Below are positions 33,201 through 40,562 of a DNA stretch of 64,000 nucleotides, one piece after another. Position 1 is the stretch's first letter, and each line of letters starts with the position of its first letter. The position numbers were made by a program, and so were the translations under genes. The DNA is from Strigamia acuminata (Eukaryota > Arthropoda > Chilopoda > Geophilomorpha > Linotaeniidae). Below the pieces are notes generated by a model. That model did not search any database. It was not told the DNA's origin and worked only from the letters and a program-made list of their open reading frames with translations. The stretch is taken from assembly GCA_949358305.1 (NCBI GenBank), contig OX442318.1, forward strand, positions 13,436,517 through 13,500,516. The letters are read 5' to 3'.

Positions 33201-35622
33201 CGTGCCAAGCGGGGAAGTTTTAAAACATAGGAACACGGTCACAGCAAATTTATATTGGCTGATGGAGGTCCAATCTCCATACAAATAATATTTTTTTAAA
33301 AAACTTAATTTCCATAGTCGAAAATGGTTCATTCTTTTAGCTTATGCAATTACAACTATTGTTTCAATAAAAAAAAGGTTTTCTTTACTTGCAAAGAGTT
33401 TTTTTTTTTTAGTAATTTTATGATTCTTGATTGGCCGGCAGTAAACGTGTTTATATGTCGCCGCAAACCACAATTATCAATCAAGAATTACTATAAAAAA
33501 AAATCTTTGCAAGCAAAGAAAACCTTTTTTTTATTGAAACAATAGTTGTCATTGCATGAACTCAAAGAATGAATCATTTTCGATTATGGAAATAAGTTTA
33601 TTTTTTAAAGAATATTACTTGTACGGAGTTTGGACCTCCGTCGGCCTGTATAAATTCGCCGTGACTGTGTTCCTATGTTTTAAAACTTCCCCGTTTGGCA
33701 CGCTGTTTTTCTCCGATCACAGAGAGAACAAAGGATTTCACAGAAGTCACGCATCTCTGTATTTCCCTAATCTGTGGGTGGGATGTAGCTGCATTGATCT
33801 AAAGTGTCGGGTCATCTTCCATTGAGATGTGTTAAGTTTTAACGCTTATCTGGTGTAGTTGTGACGGGTGCAGTCTTCTCCACAGAAAGATGGGGATTGA
33901 TTGCTGTGGGTGAAACAGGACCTCACGTAATAATGGAAACAGGGACTTCGGATTGTGGGTTCTGGCCTTTAATTCGTTATCTCGGGGTCGAAGTTGCCAT
34001 CACTTGTGTCGGCGATGCCAATGGGGCATGCCACACCCGCAGCCGACCCATCACACACAGGGCGTTTGCCCATGGGTGATGAGGTCAGATAACATATAAC
34101 ATTCTGCTGCAGTACTCACCTACAGCCCATGTAGCCGCTCATGGAAGCTGCAACAGGCACATCTTCCTGTCACTGAGCGTCACAGTGGTGAATGGGAGGA
34201 GAGCAGAGTCTAATCAGGCACTGTTGCCTAGGCTGGGGACCTCACAAGCACATGTCCTCACCATGTGCTGTCCAAGCTCTCTCTCTTTTTCTCTCTAGCT
34301 CTCCTCACCACACCACTTAGCTCCCTCCTTCTCTTCTGGGTCAGTCTACTCCGCAAGGGGGATGACCAGGGGCCAGTGAGCAGTGTGTGGAGTGATGTAG
34401 GTCACCGTGGGTGGCCAGACGGCCACATAGTGCTGTTTACTGTACCACATAATAGGGACAAGCGCCTTTATGGCGATGACCCATAACAGCTACGTACGGA
34501 AATAGCAATGAATATTTCTGTGCTGAAATTAAGTATGGGTAAGGTTAGGTCAGGTTAAGTCAGATTAGGTCAGGTCAGGTTTGTTATTGTTGTTAAAAGT
34601 GGCAAACATCCAAAATAGCACCCTCAGAGTGGCTATTATGATCGTCAACATGTCGTGCCAACATCAATACAATTTAGTGTAAAGATTTCTAGCCAATTTG
34701 CCTTCACCGAAATCAACATTGGGCACAAAAGCCCCACAAATATCTTTTAAATGGTGGCTCTTGCAGCTAAATTTCATCATTATAACTACGTAATCTTTTA
34801 CATACTATGTGCTACTCTCACTTAGTGCTCATTTCACTTTACGCTGTTTTTCTGGAACAACATAAATCTTACGTAGTAATAGTTACAAGCTTTTAGAAAT
34901 TTTAGGTTGATCACCATCTTAAAATTATTGTCTCCATATGGAAGTTTCAAAGCTTTGCAAAGGTAAAGTTAAAAATAAAAATTTGATCTAATTTTTGTCA
35001 GTTTGTTGACTCACAACTTGAAACTTGAACAGTAGGCATCATAGTGGAATCGTAATTTTCAACTGTAAGATTAATACGTGATTTTCCCTACAAAAGATTT
35101 GCGTATTTATTATACGTAAAACACTGAGAAAAAGACTAGGCTTACCTTTGAGAAGTAAGCTTCAGTTATGTAGCTATGAATATCCATATATTTGAAAGTA
35201 TCAAGAAGGTCAGGTTGTTTCTTGTTTGCAAGATACCATACCGTAGTACATGGAATACGTGTATTATTTGTCTTTTTTCTAGCGTAATCGTTATATTCTG
35301 GCGTTGTTAATGGAGTTATGTAAACATATGGATAAGGACCGTGTGTTGTTTCAATTAAGTGTGCGTCAACTGTTGTTGGTTCATTCATAAAATAGAATAT
35401 TCGATCTGCAGATTGGTAAACGCATACGGACAAATTTATAATGAGTATTGCGAGAAATAGAATAGCCATAATTTTTTTCCTTCTTGTAATATTTGTTAAA
35501 GTTTTAACAAATTGTGGTATTTCCAGTTGATCTGCCATAACCGTTCCGACAAGGTGATTAAGTTTTCTTTTTCGGAGTTGTTGAATGCGGCCAACTGGTC
35601 GATATGATTCATGCTCATCCAT
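14902..35622 (-). CDS. Concatenated two-unit DEG/ENaC channel gene (7 exons, ~708 aa)
   Basis: Exons: 35146-35622, 32849-33034, 32132-32220, 31131-31920, 30619-30753, 15297-15406, 14902-15241. All introns have GT-AG ends and the phases run 0,0,2,0,0,2. Unit A has TM1 at about residues 51-69, a ~260-residue ectodomain with a Cys-rich end, and TM2 at about 334-362 (LLCDIGGNIGLYFGMS, ending in a conserved Glu). With no stop, a ~45-residue basic linker leads to unit B: TM1 at about 407-426, FPVIIDC, a Cys-rich ectodomain, and TM2 as the last ~29 residues. Exons 4(end)-5-6-7 of unit B repeat exons 1-2-3-4(start) of unit A. Predicted topology has both ends and the linker cytosolic, as in a covalent dimer of cation-channel subunits. 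Both units are shorter than usual family members. Intron 5 (15.2 kb) is filled with transposons, so the transcript needs confirmation. Confidence 0.72.
15297..15406 (-). CDS. Two-unit DEG/ENaC gene, exon 6
   Basis: The acceptor TTTTTTTCAG and donor GTACCG bound 110 bp encoding a segment with four spaced cysteines. It ends in the split Arg codon used in exon 3 of unit A. It is separated from exon 5 by the 15.2-kb transposon-filled intron and from exon 7 by only 55 bp. Confidence 0.68.
15710..15787 (+). pseudogene. Tail fragment of a transposase-like ORF
   Basis: A 25-codon reading ends at a TAA and includes GRKRKRGRPSKARPAL, an AT-hook-like tail common at the end of animal MULE-type and related transposases. 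A similar motif (ARRRGRPPG) occurs in the MULE at 44.4 kb. The stretch is too short to assign firmly. Around it, 15407-15935 is intron sequence with no other feature. Confidence 0.3.
16756..16989 (+). pseudogene. Tc1-like transposase N-terminal fragment (left copy)
   Basis: The fragment encodes the first helix-turn-helix of a Tc1-type transposase (KELSNDLKYQIFLLHKDK, ISKQLRISKTPIQYVIRKF, then GCPKSTSRRQ). Codon 3 is TAA and a second stop ends the reading; no DDE catalytic domain follows because the gypsy LTR begins at 17068. The mirror copy is at 29205-29438. Confidence 0.7.
17068..18041 (-). repeat. Ty3/gypsy LTR, inverted copy
   Basis: The 974-bp sequence is the inverse complement of the 3' LTR at 28152-29126. 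It reads TGCTGCGATCC...CCACACA on the plus strand, so it is inverted relative to the gag-pol it precedes. The small ORFs within it are mirrored in the other copy and are not genes. Confidence 0.8.
18409..20940 (+). CDS. Ty3/gypsy Gag (gypsy 1), one in-frame stop
   Basis: A long frame interrupted by a single TAA at 18844-18846 (18409-18846 and 18880-20940 are the same frame). The N-terminal part is a Gln/Glu-rich coiled coil. Next come a Gly/Pro/Asp/His-rich spacer, a retrotransposon Gag capsid-like domain (around EVFELGKEHNFGCESALDHLVPKM... to ...NEYSKNILMMS) and a CCHC zinc knuckle CNLCKKLGHWQRDC near the end. Gag packages element RNA in virus-like particles in the cytoplasm. The frame begins ten bases inside the junction with the inverted arm, so the true N-terminus is probably lost. 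The stop may be a recent inactivating change. Pol follows in the -1 frame. Confidence 0.8.
20928..20934 (+). promoter_or_regulatory. -1 ribosomal frameshift site between gag and pol (gypsy 1)
   Basis: The heptamer A AAA AAC matches the X XXY YYZ slippery consensus, with AAA and AAC as zero-frame codons, one sense codon before the gag TAG. The pol frame is exactly -1 and is open across this point, so slippage here would give Gag-Pol. A downstream pseudoknot was not assessed. Confidence 0.6.
20961..25133 (+). CDS. Ty3/gypsy Pol (protease, RT, RNase H, integrase), gypsy 1
   Basis: A single open frame with all catalytic parts: protease D-S-G near residue 126 (GMLDSGANKSF), RT with YLDD near 472 and GYWQIEL earlier, RNase H with VHTDAS near 618, an integrase HHCC finger near 930-970 (HPG...CQGCQAC), and the D,D,E core with Asp near 995, Asp near 1054 (SDNGPQF) and Glu near 1090. 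The C-terminus is an acidic, Ser-rich tail. The first codon of the reading is GTG; pol is most likely made by -1 frameshifting from gag, and its frame is already open upstream of the slippery site. The frame looks intact although gag has a stop and the 5' LTR is missing. Confidence 0.88.
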   Translation: MDPASPLKSESENEVLKLLEKVEIVLDEVILPEDVKNDNSNLQTEVESKDDRPSSVPETPGIEECIKLFAATTLETNELLDELPLEPPIAMPSKLRKFECKVAGIPNSQDLPTLKLETLKEVITGMLDSGANKSFLATSVINQLGLEKYMRPIGPGVRVTTASEEVTPDGTIHLSFRWTHGTLRHPFIVIPNKYPMVLLGCDFMNKLGIQPNPQTMSWNFLQPVDADLPYIPQALLDRYIEKLEEPDSSFVTFAKAYAASVTQSKIDEQNFIQKLVEEANLNLEQSKLLEKMLIKHKKIISKEPGKTHLVQHKIELDTDKPIRVPFKSINPQKREIIRQLCQDMIDKDIVVKAEGDYGMRPVLVMRPGNDPRLCIDFRPINTHTKYNPPQMPTIEEIMREIGEFEWVSTIDLTKGYWQIELREEDRVKTAFWSPMGRLMFKVMPFGLVNAPTTFQELMEKVLGDAYRKFAWAYLDDIIVVSKSFEEHVKHLDIVFAKLQEANLHAHPGKTHLCRKELIFLGYKVGVNGLSVDPKKVAAITEFPAPTNLKELQRFLGMVNFFHRLIKNLATVAEPLRPLLKKDADFDWELHHQAAFDAIKNLLTNAETMKMPDLYSPFIVHTDASRQGLGAALTQKKIVDGEDIEMPCVYASRSLQPAEKNYTVTELECLAVVWGLRKFRPYLEYTTFTVQTDHQALKWLMSLADPSGRLARWQMELMAYSFEIQYVKGPLNVVADALSRAPVSAPDDPEDDGDNDDLLSYCPSPCRSWQMGKLNKLPKSIIVNEEDNNIVAFCHKIHDPSGTPDIELRAMMAKQFELPTTNVLIKAFAAKVAKQLDCDPSTRNDIIEAQKQDKFCQIIRNFIVNKIYPEYLYNAPNKNHFKRVASTYLIEDDMLLHYHPTSTDELGEDGRALKVVVPKKLIYKIIWLMHGHPLSGHPGIARTMYRTRRVYTWKGMKRDITRFIQHCQGCQACKPRSKTEMEAAQMGPYGPFDCLSVDLSGPKPRTRKNNTHICVILDIATHWPELFPMCNPTAIKIANCIYHLLITFGFPRQIISDNGPQFRSLVYKEFCKKFGMSPKTTSIYHPQANPVERTNRDIKYMVSIYLDIHDQWDEYLREFAFSLRTTVTRGRDYSPAFLNFFRELRIPWDPRIPDGILIIDPKNPHLYVQKLEAIIAETYQHMMSHILDLRRRVDAEKSDKKFDNFRQNDLVWRESHILSNATKGISAGISPKRTGLYVIVKRLQGGAFQLRRLADNKNYPAVHGTELQPYFPKFNQEIWLEGEEVGQKTKNIVNTLDDSQLSKIPIDTESNSIGISKPKNDEVAQIDKRLENVSLNENLEKEIFLEDETSSKSKENSSDTQGDSDDNLNKLDCSSKKSKCNLRPRVPRVAK
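25476..28101 (+). CDS. Spliced third ORF of gypsy 1, product unknown (~785 aa)
   Basis: Exon 1 (25476-25565) starts with an ATG and encodes 30 acidic residues ending TLQQR, followed by a GTAATT donor. Exon 2 (25834-28101) follows a pyrimidine tract and CCTCTAG acceptor; both ends are phase 0. The open frame in exon 2 continues upstream of its first possible start, which supports the splice. The protein has a basic N-terminal region, a Ser/Arg/Pro-rich linker (about residues 215-310), a helical middle and a Pro-rich then conserved-looking C-terminus. I recognise no domain. It has no signal peptide, membrane span or fusion-peptide-like stretch, so it does not look like an envelope despite its position. 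It is markedly GC-richer than gag-pol. Its last ~300 bp are duplicated in the left arm. Confidence 0.6.
28141..28151 (+). promoter_or_regulatory. Polypurine tract of gypsy 1
   Basis: AAATGGGGGGA lies directly before the TGTGTGG start of the 3' LTR and fixes the element's plus orientation. Confidence 0.7.
28152..29126 (+). repeat. 3' LTR of gypsy 1
   Basis: The 975-bp repeat starts TGTGTGGTGATC and ends GATCGCAGCA. A diverged relative is present as a solo LTR at 36336-37929 (TGTGGTGATC...TTGCAGCA). Confidence 0.85.
29205..29438 (-). pseudogene. Tc1-like transposase N-terminal fragment (right copy)
   Basis: Mirror of 16756-16989 with a single Arg/Lys difference in the visible helix (QLRISK versus QLKISK). 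It has the same early stop and no catalytic domain. Confidence 0.7.
30619..30753 (-). CDS. Two-unit DEG/ENaC gene, exon 5
   Basis: Exactly 45 codons starting SYLFRCFNKS, between the acceptor ATGCTCAG and donor GTGAGT, phase 0 on both sides. It corresponds to exon 2 of unit A. Confidence 0.65.
31131..31920 (-). CDS. Two-unit DEG/ENaC gene, exon 4 (fusion exon)
   Basis: The 790-bp exon, open throughout, holds the Cys-rich end and TM2 of unit A, the linker, and TM1 plus FPVIIDC of unit B. The acceptor is TTTCCAG and the donor GTAAGC (phase 0). It is the direct evidence that two channel units are joined in one frame. Confidence 0.75.
32132..32220 (-). CDS. Two-unit DEG/ENaC gene, exon 3
   Basis: The acceptor TTTGTTTCAG and donor GTATTAG bound 89 bp encoding a four-cysteine segment (CNNNLQNCVRPCLL..KC). 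It ends in a split Arg codon completed by exon 4. Exon 6 is its counterpart in unit B. Confidence 0.68.
32849..33034 (-). CDS. Two-unit DEG/ENaC gene, exon 2
   Basis: The acceptor CTTCAG and donor GTAAGA bound 62 whole codons beginning GLIDPSPIKYHV. The paralogue has the same exon at 184-342, shorter by nine codons in a Lys/His-rich stretch. Phase 0 at both ends. Confidence 0.72.
33127..33776. mobile_element. 650-bp foldback MITE in intron 1 of the DEG/ENaC gene
   Basis: It begins CACAGATTAG and ends CTAATCTGTG. The arms are complementary for about 300 bp and meet around a short GC-rich loop near 33430-33475. GGCGAGAT precedes it and GGTGGGAT follows it, a diverged 8-bp target duplication. 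The paralogous copy at about 427-435 has one uninterrupted GGCGGGAT, the empty site. No ORF of note; the superfamily is uncertain (8-9 bp duplications fit hAT or MULE). Confidence 0.8.
33858..34425. other. ~570-bp insertion relative to the paralogous copy
   Basis: The left duplicate reads ...TCTGGTATAGTGCTG without a break (about 499-513), while here GC-richer sequence separates TCTGGTGTAG from ATAGTGCTG. It has no coding content I can support and no clear inverted ends. The rest of 33777-35145 is intron 1. Confidence 0.45.
35146..35622 (-). CDS. Two-unit DEG/ENaC gene, exon 1
   Basis: The ATG at 35622 is in a good context (GCAATGG). The exon encodes the cytosolic N-terminus, TM1 of unit A and the early ectodomain, and ends ...YFSK at a GTAAGC donor (phase 0). 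It is nearly the same as exon 1 of the paralogue at 1405-1890. Confidence 0.75.
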
Positions 35623-35712
35623 TGCAAATACTATTTCTCTTAAGCCTAGTTAATTTAAAGTAATTATTTAATAACAAATGGCAACAACATAATAAAACAC
35701 TTTGATATAGTG

Positions 35713-36335
35713 TGGCGGGACGCATATTGGCAGAACGTACCCGTTTTCGGCAACAACAATGCACCAAGAGTGACTATGATTCAATAACTTGAAAATCATA
35801 ATTCTGCTTTGAAATTCTGAATTTATCGTCTCTTTAATTGCTTGCTAGTTTGATTTGTTTTGCTGTGTTTTGCTTTTTGTAACTCAGGTTAGGTTAAGTT
35901 AGGTTAGGTTAGGTTAGGTTAGGTTAAGGTAGGTTGGATGGTGATTTTCAAGTTATTGAGTCATTAGTCACTCCTGGCCACTGTTGTTGCCGAAATCGGA
36001 TCCGTTGCTGACGGGACGCATTTTTACAAACTACAGGCGCTACAGGAATCTTTGTGGCCAGGAATGACTAATGAATCTGACAGAATTATTCACTCAGGAC
36101 GGCACGTTCCCCGCTCAGATTGCACTAACCTCACCTTACCTCACCTTAACTGAGTCAAATAAAGCAAAACAAAGCAAAACAAATCAAACTAAAACTCTCA
36201 CAGATGATAAATTCAAAATTTCAAAGCTGTTCGAATCATTGACATATTAGTCTTTCCTGGCCATGAAACAGGGATTCCTGAAGCACAGGAATTCCTGAAG
36301 CGCCTGCAGTTTGTAAATGTGCTGATGGGACGCCC
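35713..36335. repeat. Inverted-repeat-rich insertion upstream of the DEG/ENaC start
   Basis: Present here but absent from the left duplicate at about 1985. The motif GGGACGC occurs near its start, middle (about 36000) and end. The segment 35800-35935 is loosely inverse-complementary to 36120-36235, and 36000-36075 to 36240-36330. No ORF. It may be a composite of MITE-like pieces. Confidence 0.5.
35886..35935 (+). repeat. Short (TTAGG)n tract
   Basis: Ten 5-bp units, eight exactly AGGTT and two variants. TTAGG is the common arthropod telomere repeat. Here it is interstitial and inside an inverted-repeat insertion; an imperfect complement (AACCTCACCTTACC-type) lies near 36127-36150. Confidence 0.65.
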
Positions 36336-37929
36336 TGTGGTGATCTCCCTTTTATATATTATTTTTGTCTAAATAAAAATCACCACTTAAAAGATGGTTG
36401 TGTATATTTTATTTCACAACAGTCTAGCGTGTGCCAGACTCGGTCATGTGACTTGGGGATGAAAACTCCCCAAGCACATTTCACCCAAAATTGGCTGGGG
36501 TGAACAGCTAATTAACCGTTTTGGTGCAGCAAAATCCTTTGTTGCACCAAACTGAGCTAATTGCGCAAATTTATTGCGCAACTCTGAAGTGTGCCAAGCT
36601 TGAAATCCCAAATTTGGCACACTCTGAATACACACTGAAACACAACACACCTTGTCACTGCTAAGCCCAAAACTTGCTAGTATTGACCGTGTTAGTTCGT
36701 GTGTTTTGAGACCTCTGCTTTCTTTGCCCATTGTGCAAAAGACAGCACCCGTTTGGGAACAATTTTACTTTATGGGCACCCTTTCAGATCATCTCCAAAA
36801 TTTGGTTCTAGGGGTAACCAAGTGTGGGAAAACGAATGGCGTTGACGGTTTTGGGGGCAAACGAAAACGGAAGTAGAAAACAGCAGTTAATGACCAGCGA
36901 TTAACATTAGATGTTTGCTTTCACATTTTTAAAATGTTAATTTGATTGTTAGCAGCCAGTCATTTTCTCCCCAGCATTGTTATGCACGTGCGCTCTGATT
37001 GTCAGCCATCTTTGTTTTTGCATCAGTTTTACACCTGTTTTCACGTAATAAACACGTTTCATTTCACTCAACGATTCGTCCTTTTTTCATCATCCTTGCA
37101 CCTAAGAGAAGTGTCCATTTTATCCCTGGTTCGTACCTGGTTCGTGCTTTTTCTTTTCTCTGCCCCCCCCCCTGAACCCCCCCTTCCCGCCCCCACCTTT
37201 CCCCGACCCCCTGTCCGCTAACACTGTGGGCCAGCGACGACAGCAGCAGCAACAACAACAATTGGCCATATGATTCCCAGCTTAACTTACAGCTATTAAT
37301 CTCCTGATTTCCGCTTCCGTTTTTGTTTGCCCCCAAAACCGTCAACGCCATTCGATTCCCCACCCTTGGTTACCCCTAGAACCAAATTTTGGAGATGATC
37401 TGAAAGGGTGCCCATTAAGTAAAATTGTTCCCCGTTTGCGCTCGTGTACCAGCTGTCGCTGCTGCACGCATTACTGAGGAGAAGAGGAGACGCTCGCCGC
37501 AAACCATCGCCATCGCCTGCAAGCCACCGCGAGTTACTCCAGAGTTTGCACTCTTCGCCATCGTACGTGTGAGTTACGAAGAGAAGACGTAGCCATCTCA
37601 ACAACGAGCCGTTGTTGAAAACACGCCATTTTTGTGTTTCGAGCGTAACAACCGTTACGCGCAGATTTCCATTGTTTCTGCGACATTGTCGCTTTCACAT
37701 TGTAAATCCCCTTTCATTATCTCGTATTTATTTATTAATATATTCATTGTATAAATGACAGATTAAACTCTTGTTCATTTGATTTTAACCATACTTTGTG
37801 TTTATTTAAAAAAAACCCTAGACAACACTTAGCCACTCGAGAGTAAGTCCTATCAACGGCACTCGCCTGCAAGTTAGTTTTAACTTATTATTAGTTTAAG
37901 TTAGTTAACAAAATTCCCGGATTGCAGCA
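36336..37929 (+). repeat. Solo LTR related to gypsy 1, interrupted by a MITE
   Basis: It starts TGTGGTGATC, ends TTGCAGCA and is flanked by GCCC on both sides (36332-36335 and 37930-37933). The left duplicate has a single GCCC at the matching place (about 1989). Without the 36755-37432 insertion it is about 0.9 kb. Its ends and several inner blocks match the gypsy 1 LTR. Confidence 0.75.
36755..37432. mobile_element. 678-bp terminal-inverted-repeat element inside the solo LTR
   Basis: It starts GGGAACAATTTTACTT and ends with the inverse complement. The arms are about 115 bp and include GGTTACCCCTAGAACCAAAT-type sequence. CGTTT flanks both sides (36750-36754 and 37433-37437). The interior has a C-rich run near 37167-37210 and a CAG/CAA-rich stretch. 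No coding sequence supported. Confidence 0.75.
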
Positions 37930-38603
37930 GCCCTTATCGCTCACACTTACTCTAAGTGAAAGGACAAAACTGAACAGTTTACATGACAACTTTTCTAGAA
38001 AATCATGTGACTGGGGGATTGATGCCACGTAGTCAGGGGAGCATCACAAATCCCGTCACGTTCTGTGATTTTTGGGCGCGTGACCGCTGTGGCCTGTCCC
38101 GACTTCATTAATTGTGGCCCGGACACTCAGATTTCCCAGCAATAAATTTGTTCCCAGTCCAGCCCTGGTTATGGTCTTTTATCATCTGCTGACAATACGG
38201 ACAGGCCAATTGGTCACGACAATAAGCTCATTAACCAACAGCATTAGCGCATACTATTGAAATGTTGTTGCTTTATTTTTTTATGGGACAAGCTTAACAA
38301 TTGCTATGTTAAATGAATGTGCAGAATGTGATGGGCTGTTTGGATTTACCTTCAAGTTACTGGACATAATCTGTAATTAACTGAGATTTAAAAGGCCCAC
38401 CTAGTGTTCATATGTTATGTGTCTCATGCAAGTAAGGTCATTTACCTGAGCTTCTATACTTGTAGTGTGGTGGTAAAAATATCAGCACTAAAATATGTCT
38501 TTAGTGGTATTGTCTCACTCTACCACGAAAATACAGTACCAGGCCAACTCTACAGCGTCTCAATCAATCTGCAGCAAATTTATTTCACATTTCACACAGT
38601 AGT

Positions 38604-38983
38604 TGGAAAATAAATTATTATTTAATTTTTTATTTGTATTTATTTAAAAAATTGGAAAATAAATTATTATTTTACTTTTTATTTGTATTTTGTTTAAAAA
38701 ATTGGAAAATAAATTATTATTTTACTTTTTATTTGTATGTATTTAAAAAAAAATTGGAAAATAAATTGATATCGTTTTGCTTATTTAATTTGTGTTTATT
38801 TAAAAAATTGAAAAATAAATTATTATTTAACTTTTTTAATTTGTGCGGTATTTATTTAAACGATTGAAAAATTGTTATGATTTGACTTTTTTAATTTGTA
38901 TTTATTTAAACGATTGAAAAATTGTTACCATTTAATTTTTTTTAATTTATTTTATTTAAAAAACTGGTAAATAAATTATAATT
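38604..38983 (+). repeat. AT-rich minisatellite, ~50-bp unit
   Basis: About eight degenerate tandem copies of a unit of the form TTGGAAAATAAATTATTATT...TTTATTTAAAAAA. The ORF across it is an artefact of low complexity. The flanks 37934-38603 and 38984-39420 hold no gene I can support. Confidence 0.75.
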
Positions 38984-39420
38984 TGTCACGAACTAGTTTT
39001 TATGGCTGAAATAACCGCCGATTTTTTGCAAAAAATGGTGATTTTCGCGTAAAAATCACCTATTTTTGCAAAAAATCTGTGATCGGCGCTTAATCAGGGC
39101 CGGCGCCAATTCCATAAATTGCCGATGTTACCCGAGCGCCAAAACGGGCCCGGTGCCTTTACGAACCCAAGCGTTTATATGAGGCGGTACGGTATATATC
39201 TTTGGAGAACGATAGGGATTAGGGGCAGCCAATTGGACACCAAAACCCATGGATTCGCAGGTCACTTTAGGAATTAGCTGGTCCGGACCATGTACAACAC
39301 TAGGTCAAGAAACGTCCAATAAGCACTTGTTTAACTCATAAGTGCTTTTTTGTGTTTATATTGTTTCATATTAGGTGCGTTCAATCTTAAATGGATATTT
39401 TTGCTTTATTTGATTTTCTT

Positions 39421-39640
39421 GATTTCGGGAGACCGGAAGTAACAAAATCCGATTTCTGAAAATCCAAATGCAGGGTCGCTTTTCTTAATTCTATTCATCT
39501 TGTGATCAAAGCACGTTGTTTATCGTTTACTGATAACAATTTAACATTTAACAAACAACAATGATGTATTTAAATTTCACGCCGTGCTTTTTGACTGCAT
39601 TTGTGCTTCCATGCTTTGCAAGGGGAAATCACAACATGTC
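39421..39640 (+). repeat. Dispersed repeat, copy 2
   Basis: The diverged partner of 10853-11120: same start GATTTCGGGAGACCGGAAGT, same order of blocks, with several small gaps. Function unknown. Confidence 0.55.
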
Positions 39641-39860
39641 TGGTATAAGACTAAACTACAGCATACAAAGTATAAAGTTACATAATTTGTGAGCTATACA
39701 ATCTGTTGTCTTAATTCTAGAATAAAGTGTTAAGAATTACAAATCCATACAAAATATAATATAAAAATAACTTCAGTTGAATATGGATAACACTCAATTA
39801 TTTCAGAAGGCAAAACTGGTTTCAGTCAAACCATACACTGGCTGGCATCATTGAGTCTCG

Positions 39861-40028
39861 TGTGATATCCCGGAGTGTAATGAGGCGCCACTAGATGGCG
39901 CAATATGTATGGCGACACCTGGCGCGCGGTGTTGCCTATTATGACACCTGATTAAAGTAGCCTTGCTTTAAGTTAGTGCATCACACGACACACTTCGTCT
40001 TCCTTTCTTGTGAACTCGCTACACGACA
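39861..40028 (+). repeat. Short solo LTR (gypsy 2-like)
   Basis: It starts TGTGATATCC and ends CTACACGACA. The flanks TCTCG and CCTCG could be a 5-bp target duplication with one change. Its inner layout (a GGCGCCACTAGATGGCGC palindrome, then TGATTAAAGTAGCC) resembles the 136-bp gypsy 2 LTR (CCACCAGGTGG, then TGATTAAAAGGC). Confidence 0.5.
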
Positions 40029-40562
40029 CCTCGCTTAGGTAGTTTATATTTTTATTTTGCATGAGATTATTTTCACATTTTCTTTGTTGTTTTCATAGAA
40101 AAAGAAAATAAAAATAAAATGTCGAGAAATGTCTGTCGTTGAACTAATATGTCATTTCTTCGAATAGTAAAAATTTTATTTAAGAGATTATTTTTACAAA
40201 CAAAACAAGATGGAAGAAAGCACAAGGTGGTTTCTGATTGGTTAACACTATTTCTTTACTCATTTCGACTGAAGATGGCGCATTAAACCCTTAAAATTGA
40301 AAACGAAAAGAAACAAAGAATCCAAATTGCTCATTTCATGAATAAATTAACAACCGAAAACACATTTCCAAAAAGAATACCAAACACAAATGACCAAATT
40401 TCTAGATTATAAACCAAATTTCAAATTAATTAATTTCCGTTCCTAGAGTGCGCCACGGATCAAAACAAAAATGTCGTTTCGCCTCTTTGAGTATCTCCAC
40501 ACGTAGAGATATTTTATTTCCACTTTACCACTAGTTTTACCAATTTAAACGAAATCAAAGCG

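Larger units (their letters stand above)
32655..38270. repeat. Segmental duplication, right copy (with later insertions)
   Basis: Collinear with 1-2660 once the insertions listed separately are removed. Shared landmarks are exon 2, the intron sequence, exon 1, and the flank around CAACTGAACAGTTTACATGACAAC-like sequence at about 37970-38270. Comparing the copies dates the insertions as later than the duplication. Confidence 0.8.

Noticed and set aside
33324-33825. ORFs in the 650-bp foldback element
   Set aside because: They arise from the two complementary arms and Lys/Phe-rich homopolymer runs.
37064-37363. ORFs rich in Pro or Gly around the C-run
   Set aside because: Composition is driven by poly-C and CAG/CAA runs inside the inverted-repeat element.
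38634-38867. 77-codon Phe/Leu/Lys-rich ORF
   Set aside because: Its repeating peptide follows the AT-rich minisatellite unit; not a gene.
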